NCBI RefSeq assembly: GCF_019492055.1
Contig: NZ_JAICBX010000006.1
Coordinates: forward strand, 1-64,000
Source of the DNA: Flavimaribacter sediminis
GTDB taxonomy: Bacteria; Pseudomonadota; Alphaproteobacteria; Rhizobiales; Rhizobiaceae
Reading direction: 5' to 3'
Length of the DNA stretch: 64,000 nt
Shown: in pieces, positions 1 through 9,263 of the stretch
How positions within the stretch are numbered: position 1 is the first letter of the stretch
How the letters are laid out: each line of letters starts with the position of its first letter
Notes under the pieces: generated by a model
Seen by the model: the letters and a program-made list of their open reading frames with translations, nothing else
The model's database searches: none
Told to the model about the DNA's origin: nothing
Program-made: the position numbers and the translations under genes

Positions 1-118
1 TCAGAAACGCACCATCGAAGAGACATGGCGTCATGTGGGAAGTCTCATCGAGACAATCGCACCCGGCGAATTTGAAAACTATCTCAAAAATGCAGGCTAC
101 GCTTCAATCAAAACCTGA
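1..118 (+). pseudogene. IS630-type transposase, C-terminal tail (partial at window edge)
   Basis: Reading from base 2, the last 38 codons of an ORF run into the window and stop at TGA 116-118. The residues include EETWRHVGSLIE and NYLKNAGYASIKT, which match the C-terminal tail of IS630-family DDE transposases, where the protein ends shortly after a W-x-x-hydrophobic-GSL helix and an NYxKxAGY motif. The catalytic DDE part lies outside the window, so it cannot be said whether the element is intact. It stops seven bases before the end of a broken dapA-like gene on the other strand, so the insertion sequence borders decayed sequence. Confidence 0.7.
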
Positions 119-124
119 CGTGCT

Positions 125-871
125 CTAATACGAGAGCAAGCCCGCGCGTTCCAGAACGCCGTCAAGGCGTTTCTCTAGTTCGGGCGTCAACGGCGCCATC
201 GGCAGATGATGTTCGTTGCGGGAAATGACGTTCGCGACGGAAATCATCGCGCCGGATACGCCCAGCGCCAGCATCGCCAGCGTCGGCGGTTCCATCCCCG
301 AGAAGATTTTCATGTCAGGAAAGCGGTTGAAGATCGCTGTCACCAGACCCGTCGATTCATCGGTGTTTTTCAATCCGGCGAAGTTCGGCGCATGGTCCCT
401 GATCGCCGCGATCGTATCGACAGTGAGCCGTACGCCAGCGCGACCCGGAATGTGATAGATCATGACAGGCAGCTCCGTGCGCGCCATCACATCAAGGAAA
501 TAGTCCACCATCGCCCGCTCCGGCGGCTTGCAGTAGAACGGCGTCACGATGACAATAACGTCGGGCTGAAGATCATTGTATCATCGGATCATCTCGACGG
601 TCTGGGCATGCGATTCCGAGGCGGTCCCAACGCATACCGGAACCCGGCCGTCGGATACTTCGACGGCGACGCTCGCCAACCGACACCTTTCCTCCGTAGT
701 CAGTGTCGTGGGCTCGCCGATGGTGGCGTTCGTCAAAAGACCATTTGCGCCGTTCTCGATCTGCCATTCGCAGAGCCTGGCGTAATCCTCATAGTCGACT
801 TCGCCGTTCCTGAAGGGAACAACAAGCGGCGTAAAGGATCCTCGCAAAAAGTCGAGATTGTCATGGGCCAT
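125..871 (-). pseudogene. DapA-family (dihydrodipicolinate synthase/NAL) gene broken by in-frame TGA
   Basis: The ATG at 871 has a GGAGG ribosome site six bases upstream and starts a protein (MAHDNLDFLRGSFTPLV) of the DHDPS/N-acetylneuraminate lyase TIM-barrel family. After residue 96 an in-frame TGA at 583-581 interrupts it; the same frame continues with PDVIVIVTPFYCKPP, the IYHIPGR motif and GLKNTDES. These hold the family's tyrosine, arginine and Schiff-base lysine. The stop replaces one codon, with no frameshift. The C-terminal half is also short: ANVISRN runs straight into the terminal PLTPELEKRL helix, so roughly 50 residues found in normal family members (about 290-300 aa) are missing. 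Both lesions point to a pseudogene. It is last in the ggt/ABC/CoA-transferase operon and would have been an aldolase or lyase step of that pathway (inference). Confidence 0.8.
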
Positions 872-986
872 TGTCACGCCTCCATCGCAGATTGGCGTCA
901 CCCTATCACAGCCTGCAATTATTACGTGCAATTTACATTCAAAGATATTCCGGCCGAGAGGACACACGCCCCATGACCAGCTTGAT

Positions 987-2171
987 TTATCGCGAGAGCA
1001 CGCCTGCCTTGCGCAGTTCCGCGATCTCCTCGTCCGAGTAACCGAGATCCGCGAGTATCGCATCGGCATGAACGCCAAGTTCCGGCGGCGGCCCGTCCGG
1101 AGTCTCTTCGACATCCATGAATTTCACCGGCTGCGGAACTGATCGCAATCGACCCTCGAGACCGTCTGTCGGTCGGAAGAAATCCACGGCCTGCAGGTGC
1201 TCGTCGTGCATCAGGTCCTGCATCGTATTGACGACGGCGTGCGGAATATCGAGCCTCGAGAAAGTGTCGACCCATTCGGCCGTCGTTCGGCTTGGCAACG
1301 CCTTTACAAGCACTCCGTACAACGTTTCCGAATTGGCGTTGCGGCCTGCAGCCGTCGCAAACCACGTCTCCTTCATCACCGCCTCTTCTCCGATGTCGGC
1401 GAGTGTCTTTTCCCAATGCGCGCCGCTGTACGGCATGACGGCAAGCCATCCATCGGCGGTTTTGTAGGGTCTGCGGTTGGGATTGAGAAGCCGGACGTAG
1501 CCGGGCCTGGCGTCTTCATTGAAACTGGCGCCGTCGAGATGCTCGTTGAGCAGAAAAGCGGTGATCGCTTCGAACATCGGCACTTCCACGGCGCAGGCTT
1601 CGCCGGAGCGCTCGCGGTGCATCAAGGCCGCCAGAATGGAATATACGACATGTAGCGCCGCGACCTTGTCGGCCATGATCGTCGGCGCGTATTGCGGCTC
1701 CCGGCCCATTTCCAGAGGAAGGGCTGCGACGCCGGACACAGCCTGGATCACGTCGTCATAGGCCGCCCTGCCGGCGTAAGGACCGTCGCTTCCGAAGCCG
1801 ACCGCCGCGCAGTGAATGATCTTCTCATTCGCCGCGCGCGCCGCATTCAGGGAAAGGCCGAGACGGTCGGCGGCTTTCGGACGCATATTGTGCAGCAGCA
1901 CGTCCGAGCGCTTCATAAGTCGCTTCAGAACCGCCTGGCCTTCCGGTTTGCGCAGATCGACTGCTATGCTCTTCTTGTTGCGATTGTTGTTGGCGAACAG
2001 CGCGCCCATGCCGCTCGGGCCAACAGTGCCGGAATAGCGCGCGAGATCGCCGTCGAGAGGTTCGAGCTTGATGACTTCAGCGCCGAGATCGGCCAGAATT
2101 TGTCCCGCCAGAGGACCCATCACGATTGTCGTTATTTCGAGGATGCAAATCCCATCCAACAGTTTTTTCAT
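987..2171 (-). CDS. Class III (CaiB/BaiF family) CoA-transferase
   Basis: This 394-residue protein is normal length for a family III CoA-transferase. The N-terminal part has the family signature LDGICILEIT followed by GPLAGQILADLGAEVIKLE, where the CoA-binding fold begins. The YDDVIQA motif at 138-144 carries the aspartate that forms the acyl-aspartyl intermediate in formyl-CoA transferase. Such enzymes move CoA between carboxylic acids in the cytoplasm; the donor and acceptor here cannot be read from the sequence. The gene sits 27 bases after the DUF917 gene on the same strand, within the ggt/ABC operon, and suggests that a carboxylate breakdown product is activated as a CoA thioester (inference). 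Confidence 0.9.
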   Translation of the reverse strand: MKKLLDGICILEITTIVMGPLAGQILADLGAEVIKLEPLDGDLARYSGTVGPSGMGALFANNNRNKKSIAVDLRKPEGQAVLKRLMKRSDVLLHNMRPKAADRLGLSLNAARAANEKIIHCAAVGFGSDGPYAGRAAYDDVIQAVSGVAALPLEMGREPQYAPTIMADKVAALHVVYSILAALMHRERSGEACAVEVPMFEAITAFLLNEHLDGASFNEDARPGYVRLLNPNRRPYKTADGWLAVMPYSGAHWEKTLADIGEEAVMKETWFATAAGRNANSETLYGVLVKALPSRTTAEWVDTFSRLDIPHAVVNTMQDLMHDEHLQAVDFFRPTDGLEGRLRSVPQPVKFMDVEETPDGPPPELGVHADAILADLGYSDEEIAELRKAGVLSR

Positions 2172-2198
2172 TCAAAATCTCCAGCCGGCGACGAACCT

Positions 2199-3278
2199 TC
2201 AAGCCGCTAGCGGAGTAAATGTCAATTCCGGGTATCCGAACGCCTGCGGGCCGACCACTTCAAGGGCCCTGTCGGATTTCATCAGCGGGTGGGCCGGCAT
2301 GCCGATAACAGCAACCCGCTGACCGAAGCGCAGCATCTCCGTTGTGATCGGCTCCCCCGTATCGATCTCGAGATTCATGATGAGGTCAGGCACCATGATC
2401 GCCGGTTCTCCATCGATCCAGAGCACCAGGTTTTCGTTCTGAATCGCGATTCGCGCTTCCGATCCCGACCATTGATCGAACCCGGACAGCAGGGCGTGTC
2501 CGCGGGCGAACCCGCCAGTCAACTCGCGTCTGACATCGGTAATTTTGCCCGTGAAGAATATCCGGCCGGCCGTCAAGTCGACGACACGCTCGATCACATT
2601 CAGCCGTTTTTGACGCGCGTCGAGCACCGTTTCTCCGATCTTCAGGGCAAGAGTCACCGTATCCGGCACGGCCGTTATGCGAACGACCTCCATGGAAAGC
2701 GGCGCTCCTGCGGCGCCCGCTCCGCCGCCCATATCCACGGCGACCGTTCGCGCGAAACGCTCCAGCCATCGGGAATCCTGCAGTTCCCTCAAGAGCACCA
2801 CGTTTCCCTTGTCGTCCGCAAGCGCAGTCAGCGACGCCTGCGGTCCGTAGATGGAGAACGTTGTCATCTGCACTTCGGGAAAGGCCCTGCCCATCCCGTC
2901 GCCGTCAATCACCGGCAGACCGGCCTTGGCCGCCGTGATGATGGGAGCCATGGCGTTTGCGCCGCCGATTTCCGCCGCGATCAGCGCTGACATCCTTACG
3001 CCGGCCGCTTCCTCGATAGCGCGAAGAGCCCTGAAGCATTCGCCGCCTTCGGACAGCTTTTCGATCCCCACCACCGGCGCGCCGATGCTGCCCACACGCC
3101 CGACCCATGCATCGTCCGGCAGTTCGTCGAGCGACGCGATTTCCACTTTGGCGCCGCCGCGGATCATCTCCCGGGCGCGCAGCATCCCGATATAGGGATT
3201 GCCGCCTCCGCCGGTGCCAAGCAGGGCTGCGCCGATCGAGAGAGGCTGCAAATCGGATTCCTTCAGACAATACATCAT
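2199..3278 (-). CDS. DUF917 (S-Me-THD) family protein
   Basis: The protein is about 359 residues when started at the ATGATG at 3278, just downstream of the previous stop; the open frame continues further upstream but that part overlaps the PPOX gene and lacks family similarity. The start LGTGGGGNPYIG is a glycine-rich loop typical of DUF917, followed by EIGGANAMAPII, DGDGMGRAFPEVQM and the late GMPAHPLMK motif. DUF917 proteins occur beside hydantoinases, amidohydrolases and transporters; Pfam links the family to S-methyl-thiohydantoin desulfuration, but the exact reaction is not established for this member. Its place between an ABC importer and a CoA-transferase suggests a catabolic step on an imported amide- or amino-acid-like compound (inference). 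Confidence 0.85.
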   Translation of the reverse strand: MMYCLKESDLQPLSIGAALLGTGGGGNPYIGMLRAREMIRGGAKVEIASLDELPDDAWVGRVGSIGAPVVGIEKLSEGGECFRALRAIEEAAGVRMSALIAAEIGGANAMAPIITAAKAGLPVIDGDGMGRAFPEVQMTTFSIYGPQASLTALADDKGNVVLLRELQDSRWLERFARTVAVDMGGGAGAAGAPLSMEVVRITAVPDTVTLALKIGETVLDARQKRLNVIERVVDLTAGRIFFTGKITDVRRELTGGFARGHALLSGFDQWSGSEARIAIQNENLVLWIDGEPAIMVPDLIMNLEIDTGEPITTEMLRFGQRVAVIGMPAHPLMKSDRALEVVGPQAFGYPELTFTPLAA

Positions 3279-3285
3279 CGTGAAG

Positions 3286-3900
3286 TCACCACATGGATTT
3301 CGCGTAGCCATCCGCCAGATTGGCGTCCAGTTCCTCGCCGCTCTGGGCAAGCGCAAGCTGGTCGCGCATGATCTGCCCAAGCGTCGGCAGTTCGGTCCGG
3401 TTCGGCCAGGTCTCGGGCTGCCAGAGCTGCGAACGCATGAACGCCTTGGCGCAGTGCATGTAGACGGCCTTGATCTCGACAACCATGACCGCCAGCGCCG
3501 GACGGCCGTCCACCGCGAACTCCTGGCGCAAGTCATCATCCGTGGTAAGCCGGGCGATACCGTTGATTCGCAGCGTTTCATTCATCCCGGGAATGAGGAA
3601 AAGCAGCCCGACGGCCGGGTTTTGAATGATGTTTTCCCAGGTGTCTAGACGATTGTTTCCCGGCCGGTCCGGAATGGCTATAGTGGTGTCGTCCAGAACT
3701 TTGACGAAACCCGGCTTGTCGCCTTTCGGCGTCGCGTCGGCGTTGCCTACCGCGTCCTGTGAGCCGATCACCACGAACGGACAACGAGAAAGGAAACCCT
3801 TTGCGTGCTGTTCAAGCTTTTTCAGTTCCTTGAGCACAGCGCCGCCTTTTGCTTCGCGATACACCGTCCTCAATTCTTCCCGTGTCTCGATAAATTTCAT
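3286..3900 (-). CDS. Pyridoxamine 5'-phosphate oxidase-like FMN flavoprotein (DR2398 type)
   Basis: The 204-residue protein has a split-barrel flavin-binding fold. The hallmarks are FVVIGSQDAVGNADATPKGD near residue 42 and IPDRPGNNRLD near residue 75, followed by NIIQNPAVGLLFLIPG and LRINGIARL, as in the PPOX-class subgroup that is predicted to bind FMN. The substrate is not known, and true PdxH activity is unlikely because this subgroup is distinct. The stop lies seven bases before the DUF917 start and the ATG overlaps the stop of the upstream ATPase gene by four bases (ATGA), so it is translationally coupled to the ABC importer and belongs to the operon. Confidence 0.85.
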   Translation of the reverse strand: MKFIETREELRTVYREAKGGAVLKELKKLEQHAKGFLSRCPFVVIGSQDAVGNADATPKGDKPGFVKVLDDTTIAIPDRPGNNRLDTWENIIQNPAVGLLFLIPGMNETLRINGIARLTTDDDLRQEFAVDGRPALAVMVVEIKAVYMHCAKAFMRSQLWQPETWPNRTELPTLGQIMRDQLALAQSGEELDANLADGYAKSMW

Positions 3901-4784
3901 TGTTCCAACCTTTCGAAGCTTGTATTGCTCCCCACCGGCAACCTGTCCGAGGTGAGGACTTCCCCGTCAACCAGCGGCAGCGCCGGACGCATCGCCTCCT
4001 CTTCGGCCGACATCACGGGAACTGATGCAAGCAAAAGTTTTGTGTAGTCGTGACTGGGTTTTTCAAACACATCGGCGGTCGCCCCCGCTTCCACGATCCG
4101 GCCTAGATAAAGCACACCTACGTCCTGAGCGAAATTGCGCATGAGGCTCAAATCGTGGGAAATGAAAAGAAATGTCAGGTCGAGCCGCCGTCCAAGATCC
4201 ACGAGGAGATCGATAACCTTCGCCTGCACGGATACGTCCAGCGCGGATGTCGGCTCGTCGAGCACAAGAAGTTTCGGGGGCATGGCAAGCGCACGTGCAA
4301 TCGCGACGCGCTGTTTTTGCCCGCCTGAAAGCTCGTGCGGATAGCGTTCGGCGAACTCAGCCGGCAGCTGCACCATTTCAAGAAGTTCGTCGATCCGCCG
4401 CGCCCGGTCGTGGCGCGGATGACCGTGTGCATCCAGCGGCACCGAAATGGACTGTCCAATGGTGCGGCGTGCGTTCAGCGAAGATCCGGGGTTCTGAAAC
4501 ACCATCTGGACCTTGCCGCGCCTTGAGCGGCCGCTGCCGGCGTCGGTAATGTTCAGGCCATCGAGATATATATTTCCGGCGGTGGGGCGGGTCAGCCCCA
4601 TGATCATGCGAGCGATGGTCGACTTGCCCGAACCGCTTTCTCCCGCCAGACCGTAGACCCGGCCAGGTTCGATGCTGAACGACACGTTGTCGACCGCTGT
4701 CACTTCGCCCGAAATCCGGCCGAAAGCGTTGCGCACGGGAAACGTCTTGGTCAGGTTTTCTATCCGGAGCATGGGACCGCTCAT
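3897..4784 (-). CDS. Peptide-type ABC importer ATPase (DppF/OppF-like)
   Basis: The 295-residue protein is a canonical ABC ATPase: Walker A GESGSGKST near residue 49, Q-loop VFQNPGSSLN, signature LSGGQKQRVAIARAL, Walker B LLVLDEPTSALD and switch histidine ISHDLS. After the nucleotide domain comes the oligopeptide-importer C-terminal extension (SHDYTKLLLASVPV). It pairs with the second ATPase encoded directly upstream, whose stop overlaps this start by four bases. Together they energise the DppB/DppC-like permease pair in the inner membrane. Confidence 0.92.
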   Translation of the reverse strand: MSGPMLRIENLTKTFPVRNAFGRISGEVTAVDNVSFSIEPGRVYGLAGESGSGKSTIARMIMGLTRPTAGNIYLDGLNITDAGSGRSRRGKVQMVFQNPGSSLNARRTIGQSISVPLDAHGHPRHDRARRIDELLEMVQLPAEFAERYPHELSGGQKQRVAIARALAMPPKLLVLDEPTSALDVSVQAKVIDLLVDLGRRLDLTFLFISHDLSLMRNFAQDVGVLYLGRIVEAGATADVFEKPSHDYTKLLLASVPVMSAEEEAMRPALPLVDGEVLTSDRLPVGSNTSFERLEQ

Positions 4785-5626
4785 CGCGCCGCCTCCGACG
4801 TTCCGAACGTCATCCCGCCAGTCAGACGCGGCACCGCCGCGATCAACTGCCTTGTATAGTCTTCCTTGGGTTCAGCGAAGAGTTCGGCTGTCCGCCCCTG
4901 CTCGACCACCTTGCCCTTGTGCATCACGTAAACATAGTTCGACGTCTCGCGCACCACGCCGAGATTGTGGGTTATCATCAGCAACGCCAGATGCTGCTCC
5001 TGAACCAGCTTTTTCAGGAGCTTGAGGATCTGCGCCTGCGTGGTCACGTCGAGCGCGGTGCCCGGTTCGTCGGCGATCAGCAACCGTGGTTCGCTCAGCA
5101 GCGACATGGCGATCAGCACCCTTTGGCACATGCCTCCCGACAGCATCACCGGATAGGAGCGCGCGACCCGCTCTGGCTCGCGCATGCGGACCTGTCCCAG
5201 GACTTCGAGCACCCGATCCATGCGCTGCGTGCGCGTGCGCCGTCGACCAAGGCGGCGATCCGCGTATTTCAGGATCGTTCGCATCTGATCGCCGATCGAG
5301 AATACCGGGTTGAGGGAGCGCACCGGGTCCTGGAAGACCATGGCCATCGCGGTGCCCCGCAGCGCCAGCCGTTCCTTTTTCGGCATTGTCAGGAGATCGC
5401 GTCCGTCGTAGAGGATACGGCCTGCTGTAATAGTCGCAGGCGGTTGGCGAAGAATTCCCATAATCGCCTTGGTGGTCACCGTCTTGCCCGAGCCGGTTTC
5501 GCCGACAAGCGCGACTTGCGATTGGGCGGCGACATCGAGAGACACGTTTTTCAGCACACTGAGCGGTCGGCCATAGGTGGTGAAATCGACACAGAGATCA
5601 CGGACGCTGAGCAAGGCTTCGCTCAT
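4781..5626 (-). CDS. Peptide-type ABC importer ATPase (DppD/OppD-like)
   Basis: Started at the ATG at 5626, preceded by GGAGATCC, the protein has 281 residues; the open frame extends upstream, but that part lies inside the permease gene. It shows Walker [12 protein letters not shown]-loop [11 protein letters not shown], signature [15 protein letters not shown] and Walker [13 protein letters not shown]. Two details differ from the usual form: a Cys in the signature loop (GGMCQR, commonly GGMRQR or GGQCQR) and Gly for Thr in DEPGTALD; neither removes a catalytic residue. The start overlaps the permease stop and the stop overlaps the next ATPase start, so all are co-translated. Confidence 0.92.
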   Translation of the reverse strand: MSEALLSVRDLCVDFTTYGRPLSVLKNVSLDVAAQSQVALVGETGSGKTVTTKAIMGILRQPPATITAGRILYDGRDLLTMPKKERLALRGTAMAMVFQDPVRSLNPVFSIGDQMRTILKYADRRLGRRRTRTQRMDRVLEVLGQVRMREPERVARSYPVMLSGGMCQRVLIAMSLLSEPRLLIADEPGTALDVTTQAQILKLLKKLVQEQHLALLMITHNLGVVRETSNYVYVMHKGKVVEQGRTAELFAEPKEDYTRQLIAAVPRLTGGMTFGTSEAAR

Positions 5627-6507
5627 CGGATCTCCTCCACGTCGAAGAGGTCGCGCAGACCGTCGCCGAGCAGAATGAAGCCGAGAGCCACGAACAGGAT
5701 GGCGCAACCCGGTAGCACGGATTCCCACCAGTAATCCGGCAGGAAGTCGGATCCGGACGCGACCATAGTCCCGAGATCGGGCGTCGGCGGCTGTATGCCA
5801 AGGCCGAGGAACGACAAGGACGCGCCGACGATGATAACGAAGCCGCAATCCAGAGATGTCTTGACGGCAAGCGCTGAAACGCAATTGGGCAGGATCTCGC
5901 GAAACAGAATGTGCATCTTGCCGGCGCCGAGCGTCTCGGCCGCCTCAACAAACTCCTGACTGCGCAGTTGCCGTGTGATCGCGTAGATAAGCCGCGCGTG
6001 CCATGTCCACCAAAGGCCGGCAATGGCCAGCATCGCGTTGATGAGGTCGGGAGACAGGACGGCCGCCACGGCGAGCGCCATCACCAGCGCCGGAATGGCG
6101 AGAGCGATGTCGGTTATGCGCATGATGATGATATCGACCCAGCCGCCGAAATAGCCAGCGACCAGACCGAGAATAGTTCCGACAGGAACCGCGATGCCTA
6201 GCACTACCACCGCCAGAAGCAGCGATATGCGCATGCCGAATATCGTGCGGGAGAAAATATCGCGTCCGACATTGTCAGTTCCGAACCAGTAATCCGCAGA
6301 CGGCGGAAGGTGACGGGAACGAAAATCCACCACTGCTCCAACATGCTCCGGATAAGGCGTGATGAACGGTGCGAAGATCGCTGCGAGAATGCACAAAATC
6401 ACGATGCCGGCACCGATCAGCGCCGTCGGATTGCGCGTGAAGCGATACCAGTTCTGATCGGCGTTGGAGAGCCGGCGCGGTTGGGAAACTGATGTCGCGT
6501 CCGTCAT
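5623..6507 (-). CDS. Peptide-type ABC importer permease (DppC-like)
   Basis: The 294-residue protein has the DppC layout: a short cytosolic N-terminus, a first membrane helix (TALIGAGIVILCILAAIFA), the periplasmic segment containing FGTDNVGRDIFSR, then five more helices. The EAA loop that contacts the ATPases is seen as FVEAAETLGAGKMHILFREILPN, near residue 187. It ends [10 protein letters not shown], close to the usual PxLRD terminal. Its start overlaps the stop of the DppB-like gene by one base. Confidence 0.93.
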   Translation of the reverse strand: MTDATSVSQPRRLSNADQNWYRFTRNPTALIGAGIVILCILAAIFAPFITPYPEHVGAVVDFRSRHLPPSADYWFGTDNVGRDIFSRTIFGMRISLLLAVVVLGIAVPVGTILGLVAGYFGGWVDIIIMRITDIALAIPALVMALAVAAVLSPDLINAMLAIAGLWWTWHARLIYAITRQLRSQEFVEAAETLGAGKMHILFREILPNCVSALAVKTSLDCGFVIIVGASLSFLGLGIQPPTPDLGTMVASGSDFLPDYWWESVLPGCAILFVALGFILLGDGLRDLFDVEEIR

Positions 6508-7529
6508 CAGCGCGCTCCCCTGACACGAACGCGCGGATCGACCACGCCGAGCATGACATCGATCGCCAGATTGACCGCAACGAAGAAGACGCCCGAAACC
6601 ATCACCACGCCCATGACGGCGTTGAGATCCTTCTGCATGATGGCGCGGACGCCGTAGGCGGCCATGCCCGGCCAGGAGAAGACCAGCTCCACGACAAAGG
6701 CGGAGCCGATCAGAGACGCGAAGGCGAGACCGAGAATGGTCATGGGAGGAACGAAGCTCGGCCGCAGCATGTACTTGAAGATCTGCACCCGTTCCGGAAC
6801 TCCGAAAGCGCGACTCGCTTCAATATAGTCCTGGCTGGAGACGTCGATCATCGACGATCGCGTTGTCAAGGCGATCTGCCCGAGCGTGGCGGAGGACAGC
6901 GCAAGCGACGGCAGCAACAAATGCCTTACCGCCTGCACGAAGACGTCGGGACGTCCGAGTAGCAGGGAATCGATGGTCAACAGGCCGGTAATGCTCGCCG
7001 TAAAATCCATTCCGTGCGGCAGCCGCCCCGTGGTCGGCAACACATGCAGGACATAGCCTGCGAGGATCTGAAGCAGCAAGGCGAGAAAGAAAGCCGGCGC
7101 AACGGCGGAAAAAAGCGCCACCAGCCGCACCACGTTGTCCGGCCATCGATCCTTCCAGTAGGCGGCCGCCACGCCCATCGGCATGCCGAACAGGAAGGCG
7201 AGCGTGATCGTGAAGAGCACCAGTTCGAAGGTGGCGGCGAAGGTGTCTCGAATATCGTGGTTGACCGGCCGTTCCGTCAGCAGCGAATAGCCGAGATCGC
7301 CGCGCGCCAGACCGGCGACGAAAAGGCCGTACTGCTCAACCATCGGCTTGTTCAGCCCAAGCTTGTCCTGCAGCGCCTGCACCTGTTCCTGGCTTGCGCG
7401 CGGACCCAGCGCGAGCCGAGCCGGATCGCCGGGCACCCCGCGCGCGATGGTGAAGATCACCATCGACAGGCCGACAAGCACCAGCAGCGACCAGAGAATT
7501 CGCCGGACCAGGAAGAACAGGAATTCCAA
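6507..7529 (-). CDS. Peptide-type ABC importer permease (DppB-like)
   Basis: The 340-residue protein has the typical DppB features: N-terminal helix (ILWSLLVLVGLSMVIFTIA), the RGVPGDPARLALGPRAS segment, LGLNKPMVEQYG, and an EAA-type loop DYIEASRAFGVPERVQIFKYML in the C-terminal half. Six membrane helices are expected. It lies 105 bases after the binding-protein gene on the same strand, with a stem-loop in the gap (7564-7606) that could set the high binding-protein to permease ratio usual in such operons. Confidence 0.93.
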   Translation of the reverse strand: MEFLFFLVRRILWSLLVLVGLSMVIFTIARGVPGDPARLALGPRASQEQVQALQDKLGLNKPMVEQYGLFVAGLARGDLGYSLLTERPVNHDIRDTFAATFELVLFTITLAFLFGMPMGVAAAYWKDRWPDNVVRLVALFSAVAPAFFLALLLQILAGYVLHVLPTTGRLPHGMDFTASITGLLTIDSLLLGRPDVFVQAVRHLLLPSLALSSATLGQIALTTRSSMIDVSSQDYIEASRAFGVPERVQIFKYMLRPSFVPPMTILGLAFASLIGSAFVVELVFSWPGMAAYGVRAIMQKDLNAVMGVVMVSGVFFVAVNLAIDVMLGVVDPRVRVRGAR

Positions 7530-7563
7530 GAAAGGGGCTCCTTCGACAGCGCCGGCTGAAGGC

Positions 7564-7606
7564 GACGGGCAACGGTTTCAAACGAAACAAACCATCATTG
7601 CCCGTC
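7564..7606 (-). promoter_or_regulatory. Intercistronic stem-loop between binding protein and permease genes
   Basis: GACGGGCAA (7564-7572) is matched by TTGCCCGTC (7598-7606). Inside the 25-base loop a second small hairpin (GTTTC-AAAC-GAAAC) can form. It has no U-tract, so it is not a classical terminator; an mRNA-stabilising or attenuating role is inferred from its position after the substrate-binding protein gene. Confidence 0.45.
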
Positions 7607-7634
7607 ACACTAACACGTCAGCGGACTGACCGCT

Positions 7635-9191
7635 TTACTCGCAGTTCCAGCTCCAGCGCGTAAAGTCGTACGGCACCGACTGCATGGGCACATATTTGTA
7701 ACCTGTCAGGCACTTGTCGATCGCAAGCTGCGCATCGAGGGTCAGCAGGAAAACGTCCGGCTGCATGTCCACCAGCTTGTGCTGCAGCGACCGGTAGATT
7801 TCCGCCTGCTTGTCGACGTCCGCCGTTCCGCGCGCCTCGTTGATCATCGCGTCGACTTCAGGGTCCAGCAGCCATTCCATCGACGCCCACGTGCCGGCTG
7901 AATCCGAGTGATACTGCGAGAAGAATATCGAATCCGGAGAGGGATAGACCGGGCCGAAGAAGATCTGGTTTACGGCCGGCGTCGTCTCCTCCTTCGTCGC
8001 AATCTCGGTGATCCGGTTCCAGGGATCCGCCTGCTGCGTGACCTTGAAGCCGAGCTGCTCGAGATTTGACTGCATCAGCAGGCTGATCTCCTCCTCGAAC
8101 TTCGTGCCGGCGACATAACCGAGCGTGATCGGAATTTCCTGCCCGGCGTATTTCGACTTTTCGATTTCCGCCTTCGCTGCTTCCATGTCGAAAGCAGGCG
8201 CCGGGATGTCGTCCGCATGGAAATCCGCAAAGGCGGACGGCAAGGGCGTAGACAGCAATCCGCCCGGATAGATCACCTCGCGAATCGTGTCGTAGTCGGT
8301 GGCCAGAGCGATCGCCTTGCGAATGTGGATATCGTCGGTCGGCGCGATCTTCGTGTTGAGCTTCAACAGAAACACCGTCGCGGTACTGAACTTGTCGATA
8401 TAGAAGCGGCCCATGTCTTCCAGCGCCTTGTAGGTGTCCGGCGCCTGGAATGCTCCGCTCACGGTCAGTTCACCGGATGCGGCGAGCGATCGGACGGTCG
8501 CCTCGTCGTTCACGACGATCCATCGGACTTCGTCTATTGGCTTGTCGTTGAAGCCTGCGAAGTAATCCTTGTTGCGCACGATCGTCAGACCGGTGCCGCG
8601 GTCATAATCCTTCACCAGGTAGGCGCCGGAGCCCGCGACGTTGGTCGACAGCCAGGTCTGGCCGTCATCGTCGCCTGCATTCTCCTTCACGATGTCGGCG
8701 TTGAGAATGAAGATCGAGGGGACCGTCGCAAGGAATGGCGAGAAGGTCTTGGACAGGGTGAACTTGACGGTCTTCGGGTCGACGGCCGTCACTGCGCCTT
8801 CGTCCAGAACGCCCTTGAAGAGGTTCGCCGGCCCCTGGTTGATGCGCTGCAGTCGTTCGATGGAGTAGACGACGTCGCTTGCCTCAACCGGGGATCCGTC
8901 GGTGAAGACAGCGTCGTCACGAATCTTGAACACGACTTCCTTCGCGTCGTCCGAGACCTCCCAGCTTTCAGCGAGCTCGGGCGCCAGCGCGCCGCCCTCC
9001 ACCACCGTCAGCAACGCGTCATACAGATTGACAACGGCGGCGTAGTCGTTCTGGTCGGACATCTTTGCCGGATCGAGCGTGCGGAAAATCTGTCCCGTGC
9101 TCACTGTAATCATGTTGTCCGCCATCGATGGCGTCGCGCCCAGCAAAACTGCCGTTAACGCAGTCGCTGCGATAAAGCTCTTCCTGCTCAT
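7635..9191 (-). CDS. Periplasmic substrate-binding protein of peptide-type ABC importer (SBP_bac_5)
   Basis: The 518-residue protein begins with a Sec signal peptide (MSRKSFIAATALTAVLLG then ATPSMA, cleavage near residue 24). The mature part follows the family-5 extracellular solute-binding fold: RTLDPAKMSD, VVNLYDALL, ELAESWEVSDDAKEVVFKIRD and FTDGSPVEASDVVYSIERL are the standard N-terminal lobe landmarks. Family members bind di- and oligopeptides, but also opines, glutathione or sugars, so the ligand is open; the neighbouring gamma-glutamyltransferase makes a gamma-glutamyl compound plausible (inference). Confidence 0.93.
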   Translation of the reverse strand: MSRKSFIAATALTAVLLGATPSMADNMITVSTGQIFRTLDPAKMSDQNDYAAVVNLYDALLTVVEGGALAPELAESWEVSDDAKEVVFKIRDDAVFTDGSPVEASDVVYSIERLQRINQGPANLFKGVLDEGAVTAVDPKTVKFTLSKTFSPFLATVPSIFILNADIVKENAGDDDGQTWLSTNVAGSGAYLVKDYDRGTGLTIVRNKDYFAGFNDKPIDEVRWIVVNDEATVRSLAASGELTVSGAFQAPDTYKALEDMGRFYIDKFSTATVFLLKLNTKIAPTDDIHIRKAIALATDYDTIREVIYPGGLLSTPLPSAFADFHADDIPAPAFDMEAAKAEIEKSKYAGQEIPITLGYVAGTKFEEEISLLMQSNLEQLGFKVTQQADPWNRITEIATKEETTPAVNQIFFGPVYPSPDSIFFSQYHSDSAGTWASMEWLLDPEVDAMINEARGTADVDKQAEIYRSLQHKLVDMQPDVFLLTLDAQLAIDKCLTGYKYVPMQSVPYDFTRWSWNCE

Positions 9192-9263
9192 TGCATGTTC
9201 TCCTTGTTCATTTTCCAGTTCCCCGTTTGCGCCCGAAATCCATGGTCCCGGGTCCGCCGAACT

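Noticed and set aside
8217..9158. 313-codon open frame opposite the binding-protein gene
   Set aside because: Antisense to a clear SBP_bac_5 protein with signal peptide; the translation has the His/Arg/Gly/Val-rich look of a shadow frame.
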